The notes beneath the pieces were generated by a model, which was not told the DNA's origin, did no database searches, and saw only the letters and a list, made by a program, of their open reading frames with translations. The position numbers and the translations under genes were made by a program. This document shows positions 34,004-43,202 of a DNA stretch of 64,000 nt, piece after piece (position 1 is the first letter of the stretch; each line of letters starts with the position of its first letter). This DNA is from Aeoliella mucimassa (GTDB lineage Bacteria > Planctomycetota > Planctomycetia > Pirellulales > Lacipirellulaceae), in contig NZ_CP036278.1 of the NCBI RefSeq assembly GCF_007748035.1, positions 3,720,001 to 3,784,000 of the forward strand, given 5' to 3'.

Positions 34004-35536
34004 CTATGGTTCGTCCGACACTGCGGTGGGTAACGCAGGAAATACCAGACTCAACACAGCGCCAACAACGATACCAATCGCTAAAGAGACAGGGAGCATC
34101 CACAAGAAACTAATGTCTTCGAGCAATGGGATATCGAGTTTCTGAGAAAACGAAATGGAAGCGGCCACGCCCATCGCGGTTAACGCAGCCGCGATGGCAG
34201 TAGCTGCGCTAGCCCTTGGTACGAACATCGTCATGAAGAACAACACAAAGAGCGGCCCCGTCATCAGGTTCGCCACCCGCACGGTCAGCTCAAAGAGATT
34301 GCCTTCGATGTACTGCATAAAGGTCGATAGCAACACGACGACTGCCCCCATGACAGCCGACGATACTCTTGCGGCCACCAATTGTTGGGTGGGAGCCAAC
34401 TTCCATCCCAGGATGCCTTGCATCCAATCAGTCGAAATCACCGCAGCGGTCGAGTTGACTCCTGACGACAGACTCGACATCGCAGCCGACATCAACCCGG
34501 CGACTACGATCCCAGTGAGCCCGACCGGCAAGCCAATGGTGATAAATCGCGGAAACAGTCGATCGGGCGTTTCGAACACGCTTTCGCCATCGGCAAGCCA
34601 ACTCGGATTACTTGTAAACCAACTCATCAAAGCCAGTCCGACCAAGCCCATGAAACAGAACACGAGCCCATCGATACAAAGCGAGGTTCGCAGCACTCGG
34701 CGAGCGGTGACTTCGGTAGGAGTCGCCAGAAAACGCTGAATCGCCATTTGGTCGGATCCCATCGTTGCGATGTACCAGCAGATGAAGTTCAGCAGGAAGC
34801 CGAGCACCGTGCGATCGGACCAGTGAAAGTTCACACGGAATACCGACCAATGATCAGGCCACGACGTGGGAAAGATCTCGCTCAATCCCCCGAGGTTGTA
34901 CGAAATGATAACCAGCGATACCACTGCCCCCATTAGCAGAATGAGTGTTTGAATGACATCGGTCATCACCACCGCGCGAAGTCCCCCCAGCACGGAGTAC
35001 ACCACCGTCACCACGCCGAGCACTGCACACAACCAAGGAGTAGAACTGGCAGGCAAATCGAACACTGGGACAATCACCTTGTGAATCGTGGCATACACCA
35101 CCACAGCCATCCATAGCGTACGGAGCAGCACAAACATACAGGAGGCCAAATACCGGGCCGATTTGCCGAGCTTCAGTTCGAGTATTTCATACGCACTCGT
35201 TACCGGATACCGCATGATGCGTGGTATCAGAAACCACCCCACGACCACAAACACGATGGGGTAAGCGATTACCTGCGATAGGATCGTCGGGCCATGGCGG
35301 ATGATCTCGCCCGGCCAGCCGAGAAACGAGATGGTGCTGAGCATCGATGCAAACAACGACATGCCTACCGAGGTGCTGGCCATCCGACGCCCACCCAAAA
35401 GGTAGTCGTCGGAGTTATTCATTCTCAGCGAGTAATAGATACCGATGCCGAGCATGGCCAGCAGATAGACCACCACAATCGACACATCGATGGACGTGAT
35501 AGATGCCAGGGAAGGTAGAGTCACAAGATCGTTCAT
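34004..35536 (-). CDS. Sodium:solute symporter (SSS family)
   Basis: This is a 510-residue inner-membrane transporter with about 13-14 hydrophobic segments. It carries SSSF features: [12 protein letters not shown] in the first loop, [36 protein letters not shown], and [26 protein letters not shown], the conserved sodium-site region. It probably imports the substrate of the operon. The ATG at 35536 is preferred; a TTG at 35584 with GAAGG close upstream would add 16 residues. It lies 59 nt after the dipeptidase-oxidoreductase fusion and ends 11 nt before the next start, so it is cotranscribed. Confidence 0.9.
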
Positions 35537-35595
35537 CGAGCAGTTACAAACATCTCTGGAGGGTAGCGACTGGGTAGCAAACAACCTTCGAACAC

Positions 35596-37800
35596 CTAAC
35601 CTTCGGACAGCAGCATTTCAGCAGCCCCCCGGGGTTTACCAGGTGTCACTGAGGTCCAGCTTGTATGATCGGCCGCCTGCAGGATCGCCATTTGGGTTTT
35701 GAGTGTGCTCACCGCTTCGAGTAGCGAGCAGACCGCAGGTGTTCCCAATTCGATCTGATCGAGGAAAGAGTCAGCTTGCTTCACAAACAGATGATCGCGT
35801 TCCAACTCAGGGAACTTCGTGACTTGCCAAGGTTCGTCAGGGCGATGCACGAGGTGGATTGAGTTGCTATGCACCTCGCCTCGCACCATGCCAGTGGTTC
35901 CGATCACCGAGAGGCTGGTTTCGTTGGCTGGTTGATGCTGATTAAGCGTGAGACTCGACATCACCTGCCCATGCCGAGCGAGCACATGCACGGTGTCTTC
36001 CACGTCGACGCCATCGAGCATCAATCGACTCGCATCAGCCTGAATCGCGGTGGTCGGTCCGACGATCCACTCTGCGAGATTCACAAAATGCGTGAGTGCG
36101 TCCTGAATCGCTCCCCCGCCGGATGCCCGCTTGGCGTAGTAGGTTTCGCGATACGCGGGGCGATAGAACGGAAAGTGTTGGCCCGATTGCAGCAGCAACT
36201 CGACAGGCGTGCCGATCTCGCCCCGCTGTACACACTCCTTTACCGCTGCGTATACCGCATGGCCTCGCAACACATAGGCTACCGCAGTTGGCACCGCTTG
36301 CTTTTCGGCTAGCTCCACCAACTCGGCAATGCCATCGGTGGTAAGGCTCAGCGGCTTCTCAATCAACACCGGCACCCGCCGCTGCAGTAGCTCGATGGCT
36401 TGGGGTATATGGTACGGCGCCGGCGTGGCGATCACCGCTGCATCCAATGGCAAATCGGCAAGCCGAGAGAAGTCGTCGATCGTCGAGGCAATCTCCACCC
36501 GACTGGCGACCTCCTGCATGCGATCTCGGTTGATGTCGCACAACACAATCGAAGCTCGTCCGGTCTTGGCAAAACAACGAGCATGCCGCTCACCGATGGA
36601 ACCAGCCCCGATCACCGCGACTAACTTGCGAGGCTGCTCGGTGGTCCTCGGGAGCGAGTCGGCCCTGATCACTTCCATGAGGGTTTGCTCTTCGTTGCCG
36701 GCCGCTTGCGAGGGTTCGCCTGGCAAGTTGGCTCGCAACCACCGCAACCAGTTGCCATGGAAGATCGCCTCGATGGCTTCAGTGGAGTAGTTGCGATTGG
36801 CCAACACCTCCGCCAGGTTCTGCACGTCGGCAATGCTCTCGAGACCATAAGGCGATTGCTCGGTGCCGAAACCTCCATCGAGATCAGTACCGATCGCCAT
36901 TGCGGTGTGCGTGCCAGCCAACTGACAAATATGATCGATATGATTGGCTACCGACTCCAGCGTTACTGATTCGCGAGGTGTCACCCCGAGCTTCCATCCT
37001 TCAACTAGCATCCAATTGTCAAAGGCCGCACCGATGACCCCTTGTCGTTCGATGACAAGCTTCAGCTGCTCGTCGGTAAACTGCCGTCCGCCAGGCACTA
37101 CCGAGCGGGCGTTCTGGTGACTCGCGAGCACCGGCCCGTCGAAAGCATCCAACGCTTCGAAGAAAGCCTGGTCGGCCAGATGCGTGAGGTCGAGCGCCAT
37201 GCCAAGCTCGGAACACCACTGGAGTAACTGCCGACCTTCGGGGGTAACGCCCCCCTCTGCCCCGGTGCCGGCCGCATAACGATTCGTGCCGTAGTGCACG
37301 AGATTTACCTGCCGCAACCCAGCGGTATACCATTCCACCAGATCATCGCGATCGGTGATCGGATCAGCCCCCTCCATTACGAGCACCATGCCGAGTGCCT
37401 TGGTGCGATGCGATTGCCGATCGTTCCAGTAAGCGTCGAGGTCCGCTCGCGTTTTGATCATCCGGATATGCCCGAGCGACACCATTTTTCGATACCAAGC
37501 CAACTGGGCATGTGCCGAACAGTAAGCCCCCCACCACTGGCGATGGTCGAGATCGATCCGCAGTGCACCTGACTCTGGATACTTCTTCATCGCATTGTTG
37601 CGAGCTAGCAATGTTCCGTAACAGAGCCACAAATCGCCACGGCGCATTTCTTCAAAGCTTACGACAGCCCCGCCCCGCGCCTGACAGTCGGTGTATTGCC
37701 TTTCGCTAGCGTTTATCGCCTCGGCTGTGGCCGTGAGGTCGCGATCAAACGACACCGCGTTCCACGCCAAATCAAGATGCGAATCAATCAGGGGAATCAT
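35596..37800 (-). CDS. Fusion of M19 membrane-dipeptidase-like hydrolase and Gfo/Idh/MocA oxidoreductase
   Basis: This 734-residue protein joins two complete enzymes. Residues 1-360 are an M19 renal-dipeptidase-type barrel with the metal ligands in place: HLD (His8, Asp10), Glu143 in VMEGADP, His207 in DLTHLAD, His228 in SHQNARS and Asp306 in GTDLDGG. After a linker, residues 391-734 form a Gfo/Idh/MocA oxidoreductase with GAGSIG (398-403) and the EKP motif (VLIEKPLSL). No signal peptide is present, so it is cytosolic. The ATG abuts the upstream stop (TAAATG), with GAGAGG within the preceding gene as ribosome binding site. The linked activities suggest hydrolysis of a dipeptide-like or N-acylated compound and oxidation of the product; this is inference. 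Confidence 0.87.
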   Translation of the reverse strand: MIPLIDSHLDLAWNAVSFDRDLTATAEAINASERQYTDCQARGGAVVSFEEMRRGDLWLCYGTLLARNNAMKKYPESGALRIDLDHRQWWGAYCSAHAQLAWYRKMVSLGHIRMIKTRADLDAYWNDRQSHRTKALGMVLVMEGADPITDRDDLVEWYTAGLRQVNLVHYGTNRYAAGTGAEGGVTPEGRQLLQWCSELGMALDLTHLADQAFFEALDAFDGPVLASHQNARSVVPGGRQFTDEQLKLVIERQGVIGAAFDNWMLVEGWKLGVTPRESVTLESVANHIDHICQLAGTHTAMAIGTDLDGGFGTEQSPYGLESIADVQNLAEVLANRNYSTEAIEAIFHGNWLRWLRANLPGEPSQAAGNEEQTLMEVIRADSLPRTTEQPRKLVAVIGAGSIGERHARCFAKTGRASIVLCDINRDRMQEVASRVEIASTIDDFSRLADLPLDAAVIATPAPYHIPQAIELLQRRVPVLIEKPLSLTTDGIAELVELAEKQAVPTAVAYVLRGHAVYAAVKECVQRGEIGTPVELLLQSGQHFPFYRPAYRETYYAKRASGGGAIQDALTHFVNLAEWIVGPTTAIQADASRLMLDGVDVEDTVHVLARHGQVMSSLTLNQHQPANETSLSVIGTTGMVRGEVHSNSIHLVHRPDEPWQVTKFPELERDHLFVKQADSFLDQIELGTPAVCSLLEAVSTLKTQMAILQAADHTSWTSVTPGKPRGAAEMLLSEG

Positions 37801-38751
37801 TTACTGGTCCTCTCCACTCTCGGTGCCTTGTCGCCAGGTATCCCAAACATGCTTCCTGAACCGCTCCAACCAGGCTTCAATCTCCTCGGGCGTGCATTGA
37901 TAAATGCCCTTCCGATCCGAATCCGATTCGGCGTCACCCCGCGCTGCTTCGGTGAGCATCGCCGGCGGTTCCTTACTACTGCTGAGCGTCGGCAGCACCG
38001 GCGTCATCGCCTTCGCGTATAACGCTGGGCCTCCGGAGATATCGATCCAGCGAAACGGCCCGCAGAACGGAGCCCATAGACCAATCGCATTGCGACATGC
38101 CCGATCGATGGTCTCGGGATCTGCCACTCCGGTTTCGACCAAGTAGGCTGCTTCGCGATACATCGCATAACCGATGCGGTTTACAATAAAGCCTGGCACG
38201 TCTCGCTGCACAACGCTTACCTGCTTCTCGCACTTATTAGCAAGCCATACAGCTTTTTCAAACGCATCGTCTCCGGTTGCTTCGCCGCGGATCAATTCCA
38301 AGAACCGCGTCGCATAGGCTGGCTCCGCCCAGTGCATACCCATAATTCGCTCGGGGTTCTTGCACTTCGACTGAAGCAACTCGATTGGAATCGCCGACGT
38401 ATTGGTGACCACCGGAGTGTCATGCGAGACCACGGCCTCCACTTGTTGCATGACTTCTTGTTTGATCGCTAGATCTTCGGTCACGCTTTCAATGACAAAA
38501 TCGCACTCCGCTACTGACTCGATAGAACAACTGCCATGAAAGCAAGCAAGGATGGTCTCGTCGTCGACCGGACCGATCACTCCCTCGGCTTGCATTTCGT
38601 GAATGCCTTGCAACACTTCCGCCCTGGCAGCATCGACTTCCGCATCGGTCAAACCGACGGCTACAACGTGCAAACCTCGTCCCACCAAAGCGGCACAAAT
38701 ACCGCGACCTAACAGGCCGAGGCCAATCACCCCTACGGTACTTAGCTCCAT
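37801..38751 (-). CDS. 3-hydroxyacyl-CoA dehydrogenase-like enzyme
   Basis: This 316-residue protein has an N-terminal Rossmann fold (VGVIGLGLLGRGICAALVGRG), ESVTEDLAIKQEV, and a C-terminal helical domain starting at DVPGFIVNRIGYAMYREA. This is the family of 3-hydroxybutyryl-CoA, L-gulonate and carnitine dehydrogenases, all oxidising a beta-hydroxy acid or its CoA ester. The operon has no CoA ligase, which favours a free hydroxy acid (gulonate-dehydrogenase-like), but this is inference. It is the first gene of the operon; a weak operator-like pair of half sites lies about 70-95 bp upstream of its ATG at 38751. Confidence 0.87.
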   Translation of the reverse strand: MELSTVGVIGLGLLGRGICAALVGRGLHVVAVGLTDAEVDAARAEVLQGIHEMQAEGVIGPVDDETILACFHGSCSIESVAECDFVIESVTEDLAIKQEVMQQVEAVVSHDTPVVTNTSAIPIELLQSKCKNPERIMGMHWAEPAYATRFLELIRGEATGDDAFEKAVWLANKCEKQVSVVQRDVPGFIVNRIGYAMYREAAYLVETGVADPETIDRACRNAIGLWAPFCGPFRWIDISGGPALYAKAMTPVLPTLSSSKEPPAMLTEAARGDAESDSDRKGIYQCTPEEIEAWLERFRKHVWDTWRQGTESGEDQ

Positions 38752-39049
38752 AATAACTATCCATTGCAATTGGAATTGTGTTGGTTGCCACAAAGCTGAA
38801 TTGCACCTACGGTGTGCGCTATACAGCCAATAATCCACTTGTACAGTTTACCGACTAGCACTCTAAACACTTACCCATCGAACGTGAAGTCTGCGCATGA
38901 CCTAGTTGTAAACCACAATCAGAAAATAGATACAACGATTCGCTCTGATTGCGTCTTGGCGTCAAGTGAAAGCTTGGTTAATGTTAGTTGTAGCTATTGC
39001 TCCTTAAGCAGTAGTTCGTCATCAGCCGTGAGCACATAAGGAATCACCC
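38752..39049. promoter_or_regulatory. Divergent promoter region between catabolic operon and aldolase gene
   Basis: This AT-richer 298-bp region lies between divergent genes. ATACAGCC at 38821 and TGTACAG at 38840 are half sites resembling the palindromic operator but are badly spaced. Promoters for the eight-gene operon and for the aldolase are expected here; no convincing core elements are named. Confidence 0.45.
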
Positions 39050-39820
39050 GTGCACGAAAGTAAAGTTCTCGAACGAATCCGCAACAATGAAACTGCATGT
39101 GGCGTTACGCTGCATCTTCATGACCCCTCCCTGTTCGAGATGACTGCCTCGCTTGACTACGATGCAATCTGGCTCGACCTGGAACATCATAGTGAAAATG
39201 GAGTTCATATCTCTGAGCTGATTCGTGCGACTCGCGCGGGTGGTCAAACCGATGTGATTGTTCGCCCTGGCCGCGGTGAGTTCGCTCGCATGGCCCGCCT
39301 GCTTGAAGTAGGTGCTCACGGCATCATGTACCCAGGCTGCACTTCGGTGGCCGAAGCGGAAGAAGTGGTTCGCTGGGCCAAGTTTGCTCCTCTTGGTTCT
39401 CGTGGGTTTGATGGATCGAATGTCGACAGCAACTTTATGGGTCGACCGATGACGGAGTATCTTGAGTGGGCCAATGCAAACACGTTTGTGATCATTCAAA
39501 TCGAAGACATCCAAACCGTGGAACTTGCCCATGACATTGCTAAGGTCGATGGTGTCGACATGTTAATGCTCGGCCCAGCGGATCTGTCGGTCCGCCTGGG
39601 TTACCCCGGGCAAATGGACCATCCGATGGTTGCCGAAGCACAGCGCCGTGTGGTGGAAGCCGCCCAGAATGCCGGCAAGAACTGGGCAATTACGACTAGA
39701 GGCCCTGAACACGCTAGGCAAATGTCCGAGGCAGGTGCCAAGCTCGTTTTCCAGGGCGCTGATGTGGTATTCATCAAGAACGCCTTGGTAAACGCGATTC
39801 GCGAGTTTCGCCAGTCGTAG
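39050..39820 (+). CDS. HpcH/HpaI family aldolase
   Basis: This 256-residue class II aldolase of the HpcH/HpaI family releases pyruvate or a related alpha-keto acid from a 2-keto-3-deoxy or 4-hydroxy-2-keto acid. Conserved features are IWLDLEHHSE (His46), RPGRGEFARMARLLEVGAHGIMYPG, the metal Glu in IIQIEDIQTVE and the Asp in LGPADLSVRLGYPG. The start is GTG at 39050 with AAGGA about 7 nt upstream. It is divergent from the catabolic operon and precedes the regulator gene, so it is probably the cleavage step that feeds the pathway's product into central metabolism. Confidence 0.9.
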   Translation: MHESKVLERIRNNETACGVTLHLHDPSLFEMTASLDYDAIWLDLEHHSENGVHISELIRATRAGGQTDVIVRPGRGEFARMARLLEVGAHGIMYPGCTSVAEAEEVVRWAKFAPLGSRGFDGSNVDSNFMGRPMTEYLEWANANTFVIIQIEDIQTVELAHDIAKVDGVDMLMLGPADLSVRLGYPGQMDHPMVAEAQRRVVEAAQNAGKNWAITTRGPEHARQMSEAGAKLVFQGADVVFIKNALVNAIREFRQS

Positions 39821-39853
39821 AGCACCACCCTAACAGCTAAAACCACACTTGTC

Positions 39854-39877
39854 CATACAGGCTGTACTCTCCTGTAT
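39854..39877. promoter_or_regulatory. Operator candidate O3 with extra half site
   Basis: CATACAGGCTGTACT at 39854-39868 matches the palindrome, and another CTGTAT follows at 39872-39877. It lies 34 bp after the aldolase stop and 177 bp before the regulator start, so it could act with O4 by looping or block read-through. Confidence 0.68.
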
Positions 39878-39979
39878 GAAACCCTACACAAGCCCTAGGG
39901 AAACAAGCCTCGGAAGTACGACACTCGCTAGCCGACCACTTGCCTGCCATGCACCGCCGAATTAATATGGTATATTGTA

Positions 39980-39994
39980 CGAACAGGCTGTCCA
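39980..39994. promoter_or_regulatory. Operator candidate O4 (CGAACAGGCTGTCCA)
   Basis: The core ACAGGCTGT is conserved but the outer positions diverge. The centre is 51 bp before the regulator's ATG, next to TATATTGTAC, which could be part of a -10 region. The position fits autorepression. Confidence 0.58.
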
Positions 39995-40037
39995 AAGCAA
40001 CCCCTGCGGGCATAATCATAGGATCGGCGGTGATTAG

Positions 40038-41240
40038 ATGGGTGCGAACACATTTCGGGATACGACGCGAACGACCAAGTACGCCAAGCTGCGCGATCTG
40101 ATATCGGATCAGATCGCGACTGGCACGCTGAGTAAAGGCGACTTCCTCCCATCGGAGCCTGTGCTGGCGAAACGATTCGAGATCTCCCGTAGTACTGTTC
40201 GTCAAGCGATTGCTGAACTCGAAACCGACGGTCTCGTAGAACGCATTCCAGGCAAAGGAACGCTGGTACTGCAAAGCAGCGCACTCGCCCCTCCACGGCC
40301 AATGCCGTCGGCGGCCTCACGCCCCACCGTCCCTCCGACTGTATCAGCGACTCCCCAAGCTCTCAGTGTCTTCACGGTAGTACTTCCGGAACTAAAGACA
40401 GGCCACTACCCAGCGCTTGTTCAACACTTCGAACAAGCTGCTAGCGACCTGATGCGGCAGACCATCTTCTGCACCACTGGCAACGATGTTCGCCGACAAG
40501 GCGATATCATCCTGCAGTTGATCGACAAACGCGTTGCAGGCGTTGCACTTTCGCCTCCTACGGTCGGTGCGGTTCCTACCCATCAAATTCGGCAACTGCA
40601 GTTAAACGGCATTCCGGTGGTCCTACTGCACCGTGGTGTTACAGGTATCACGGCTCCGATCATTGAGATCCCCTACGAGACAGTCGCCGAGAGAGCAGCT
40701 GAGGTGCTACTCGAACAGGGCCATCGTCGTATCGCATTCATCGGCAGCCATGCCAGTGCTTCGACCGAGCGCTATCGCCACAGCTTTGCAAAGACCCTGG
40801 AAGCTCACGGAGCAAGTCTCCCGGAAGAGCTTGTGTGGATTGGCAACCAATCGATTGCCGAAGCCGGAACGCCCAATTCACAGCGACTCAACGAGGTCGA
40901 AGTGGCTTTCGATAAAATGATGGCACTGCCTGGCGATCGTCGCCCCACAGCGGCCTTCGATCCCTGGGATGCCGACGCCGAAGCCATCTATCTTACTCTG
41001 CTGCAACGCGGCATGAGCATTCCCAAGGACTTCTCTATCATTAGCTTTGGTGGAGCAAGCGGTACTGGCACCCTCAGCAGTCGCATTAGCAGCATCACAC
41101 TCGACGAACATCACTTCGCCCTAAAAGCCGTCGAACTACTCGAAAACATGGTGAAGGGCGACCTGCGATTGAATGACGACAGTCGCTTTCTGGCCGATCT
41201 TGGGTTCCGCAAAGGCGAAACCCTCAAGTCCGTCAATTAG
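40038..41240 (+). CDS. GntR-LacI hybrid transcriptional regulator (AraR-like architecture)
   Basis: This 400-residue regulator has a GntR winged helix (residues 13-80: YAKLRDLISDQIATGTL, LPSEPVLAKRF, SRSTVRQAIAELETDGLVERIPGKGTL) joined to a LacI/periplasmic-binding-type sensor domain (about 112-395: VVLPELKTGHYPALVQHFEQA, RVAGVALSPPT, RRIAFIGSHASASTERYRHSF, AFDPWDADAEAIYL). The architecture is that of Bacillus AraR, typically a repressor released by a sugar or sugar acid. Two copies of a palindrome lie in its own promoter region and further copies precede neighbouring genes. A close paralogue is at 51132. The effector is unknown. Confidence 0.92.
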   Translation: MGANTFRDTTRTTKYAKLRDLISDQIATGTLSKGDFLPSEPVLAKRFEISRSTVRQAIAELETDGLVERIPGKGTLVLQSSALAPPRPMPSAASRPTVPPTVSATPQALSVFTVVLPELKTGHYPALVQHFEQAASDLMRQTIFCTTGNDVRRQGDIILQLIDKRVAGVALSPPTVGAVPTHQIRQLQLNGIPVVLLHRGVTGITAPIIEIPYETVAERAAEVLLEQGHRRIAFIGSHASASTERYRHSFAKTLEAHGASLPEELVWIGNQSIAEAGTPNSQRLNEVEVAFDKMMALPGDRRPTAAFDPWDADAEAIYLTLLQRGMSIPKDFSIISFGGASGTGTLSSRISSITLDEHHFALKAVELLENMVKGDLRLNDDSRFLADLGFRKGETLKSVN

Positions 41241-41269
41241 CCGCTGATACAGCTTGGCGCAATAAAACA

Positions 41270-41305
41270 GGGGCCGTCCTTCACGAAGGACGGCCCCATG
41301 CTTTT
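41270..41305. terminator. Bidirectional terminator between convergent genes
   Basis: GGGGCCGTCCTT (41270-41281) pairs perfectly over 12 bp with AAGGACGGCCCC (41286-41297) around a CACG loop. CTTTT follows on the plus strand, and TGTTTTATT on the minus strand. It separates the regulator gene from the convergent LamG gene. Confidence 0.92.
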
Positions 41306-41324
41306 CCATACTCGCAGTAAGACT

Positions 41325-43115
41325 CTAGTTCTTGCTAGCTGAACCACGGCGGCGCACCAAAGCCATTGCAAGCACACCAACTGCAAGCAGCATCACGCTA
41401 CCTGGCTCTGGCACTTGCACGCTGGCAATCGATGCACCGGAAAGACCAGTGAGTCCGAAGTTAAGCTTCCATACATCGTAATCACTTGCGTCGACACCAG
41501 GTGTCAGATCGTTAGGAAGTTCGACTGACGAGCCCAGATTGTCGCGCCATATCGTGTAGTCAGCCAAGTCCACGATTCCGTCGTCGTTGTAGTCACCCTT
41601 GAGAAGGGGCTCGGGCAAACCAGCCAGCAAGGCTGCTGCGCCGCTTGATGCCAACTGAGTAACCTGCTCACCAGAAAGAGCGCGACGCAGCACGAGCACA
41701 TCGTCGATGTTTCCGATGAAATTCTCGTTCACTCCACCGGCGTTGTCTTCCCCCACACGCAATACATGGTCACCAAAGTCCATGGCCGTCGCGTCGACCG
41801 TGGTCGTGGCGATTTCGACTCCATCGAGATACATGGTTACCACACCATCGTCGTAAACGGCTGTCAAGGTTTGGTTGACTCCCACCTGCGGCACAATAGT
41901 ACTGTTGAGCCGAGTGCCATCGGGCAAGAACAAACGAATGGCATCGCTACCATCTGCTGCACTCAGATTGAAGTCCATAATGAACCGCCCCGAGGTCGAT
42001 CCACCACCACCGTAAGTACTGAGCACTCGGGAGTACTGATTACCCGAATACCCAGCCGCCAGTGGATTGATAACTACCGAGAAAGTGAACTCGGAGCCCA
42101 TTAGTCCGATTGGCTCGGTTTCGATCACACTGTGAAGTACGTCGGGGTTATCGACCCGAGGGTCTTGCGTTGCAAACGACGAACTACCGAGCATTGCGTT
42201 ATCGGCAGTCGTGTCTACCATGGCCAATTCATGACCGATGCCATTCTGGGAACCATCCAGCGTGAACATATCCGTGGCGGTTGGTCCCGAGTCGCCTTCG
42301 AAGCTGTAGTACACAGCCCGCTCCGAGGCCAGCGGTGTAACTACGTTGGACACAGCGGTGCCACTTGCGAGCGTAGCAATGTCGCTAGCCGACAAAGCAC
42401 GCCCCAGCATGAGCACTTCATCGATATTGCCAATCAGCTGCTCAGCTGCCGAACCACCACCATCGTGGGGATCCTCGCCAAGATGAATATTGAAGGAATT
42501 GCTGTATCCAGCTGGCACGACACCACTCGCTACTTCCGCTCCATCAAAGTAGACCACCACGCTACCACCCTCGGCGGTTGGCTCGACAGTCATGGCGTAG
42601 TGATGGTACCCGGGATCCGTTATTCCAGCGGGAACTTCACTGGTACGCACTTGCGTATTTCCAACAATTGCCCGAATACCCGGAATCGATACACCTCTTG
42701 AATCGAAGTCCAAGAGAATGCGATTGTCCGATACCGCGCCAGTACCGCGGTAACTGCTGAACGCACGGGTAAAGTCCTGAACTTCTTCGTCGTTCTTGAT
42801 AAAAGCAGCTAGAGTCAGTGAGAAATCCGGCTCCAATGTGGAATCTGGAATCTCCAGCGTACTGTAGGGAGGCACAACAACACCAGGGGAAGGAATATCG
42901 AACAACGCCGACTCACTTCCAAAGGCCGGATCGAAGGTATCATTCGGATCAACATTCTGGTAGATCACTCCATTCTGCGATCCATCGGTCGTCAGTTTGT
43001 CGATCACAGTATCGGTTTCTGAGCCTTCGAAGTCGTAAAACAACTCAAGGGCGTTAGCACTGCTGGCGATCATCGCCACGCTTGCTATTAAGCACGTAAA
43101 AAGGTAACGCAACAT
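41325..43115 (-). CDS. Double-LamG PEP-CTERM protein with dockerin
   Basis: This 596-residue surface protein has signal peptide YLFTCLIASVAMIASSANA and two LamG domains (first from LELFYDFEGSETDTVIDK, second from AVYYSFEGDSGPTATD), each ending with a VLMLGRALS/VLVLRRALS-type stretch. A dockerin loop (GDYNDDGIVDLADYTIWRDN) and VPEPGSVMLLAVGVLAMALVRRR follow. Each LamG begins with a DGSQNG block that recurs in the next genes. GGAG about 8 nt upstream supports the ATG at 43115. It lies 87 bp after the related gene on the same strand and may be cotranscribed from the operator-bearing region at 45131. Saccharide binding at the cell surface is likely; no catalytic residues are seen. Confidence 0.87.
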   Translation of the reverse strand: MLRYLFTCLIASVAMIASSANALELFYDFEGSETDTVIDKLTTDGSQNGVIYQNVDPNDTFDPAFGSESALFDIPSPGVVVPPYSTLEIPDSTLEPDFSLTLAAFIKNDEEVQDFTRAFSSYRGTGAVSDNRILLDFDSRGVSIPGIRAIVGNTQVRTSEVPAGITDPGYHHYAMTVEPTAEGGSVVVYFDGAEVASGVVPAGYSNSFNIHLGEDPHDGGGSAAEQLIGNIDEVLMLGRALSASDIATLASGTAVSNVVTPLASERAVYYSFEGDSGPTATDMFTLDGSQNGIGHELAMVDTTADNAMLGSSSFATQDPRVDNPDVLHSVIETEPIGLMGSEFTFSVVINPLAAGYSGNQYSRVLSTYGGGGSTSGRFIMDFNLSAADGSDAIRLFLPDGTRLNSTIVPQVGVNQTLTAVYDDGVVTMYLDGVEIATTTVDATAMDFGDHVLRVGEDNAGGVNENFIGNIDDVLVLRRALSGEQVTQLASSGAAALLAGLPEPLLKGDYNDDGIVDLADYTIWRDNLGSSVELPNDLTPGVDASDYDVWKLNFGLTGLSGASIASVQVPEPGSVMLLAVGVLAMALVRRRGSASKN

Positions 43116-43202
43116 ACAAAAACTCCAGAGGGTAGTTTTCCAGTTCACTCGCCTGTGATTCTCTACTCCGCTTCCTGCTGCAAAGGTTCACCACCTTGCA
43201 TA

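Noticed and set aside
38821-38846. Operator copy in front of the eight-gene operon
   Set aside because: Only two half sites at unsuitable spacing are present, so it was not counted among the operator copies; control of the operon by the regulator remains possible but unsupported here.
40038-41240. Naming the regulator araR
   Set aside because: It has the same architecture as AraR, but the proposed site differs from the known AraR operator and no arabinose genes are nearby.
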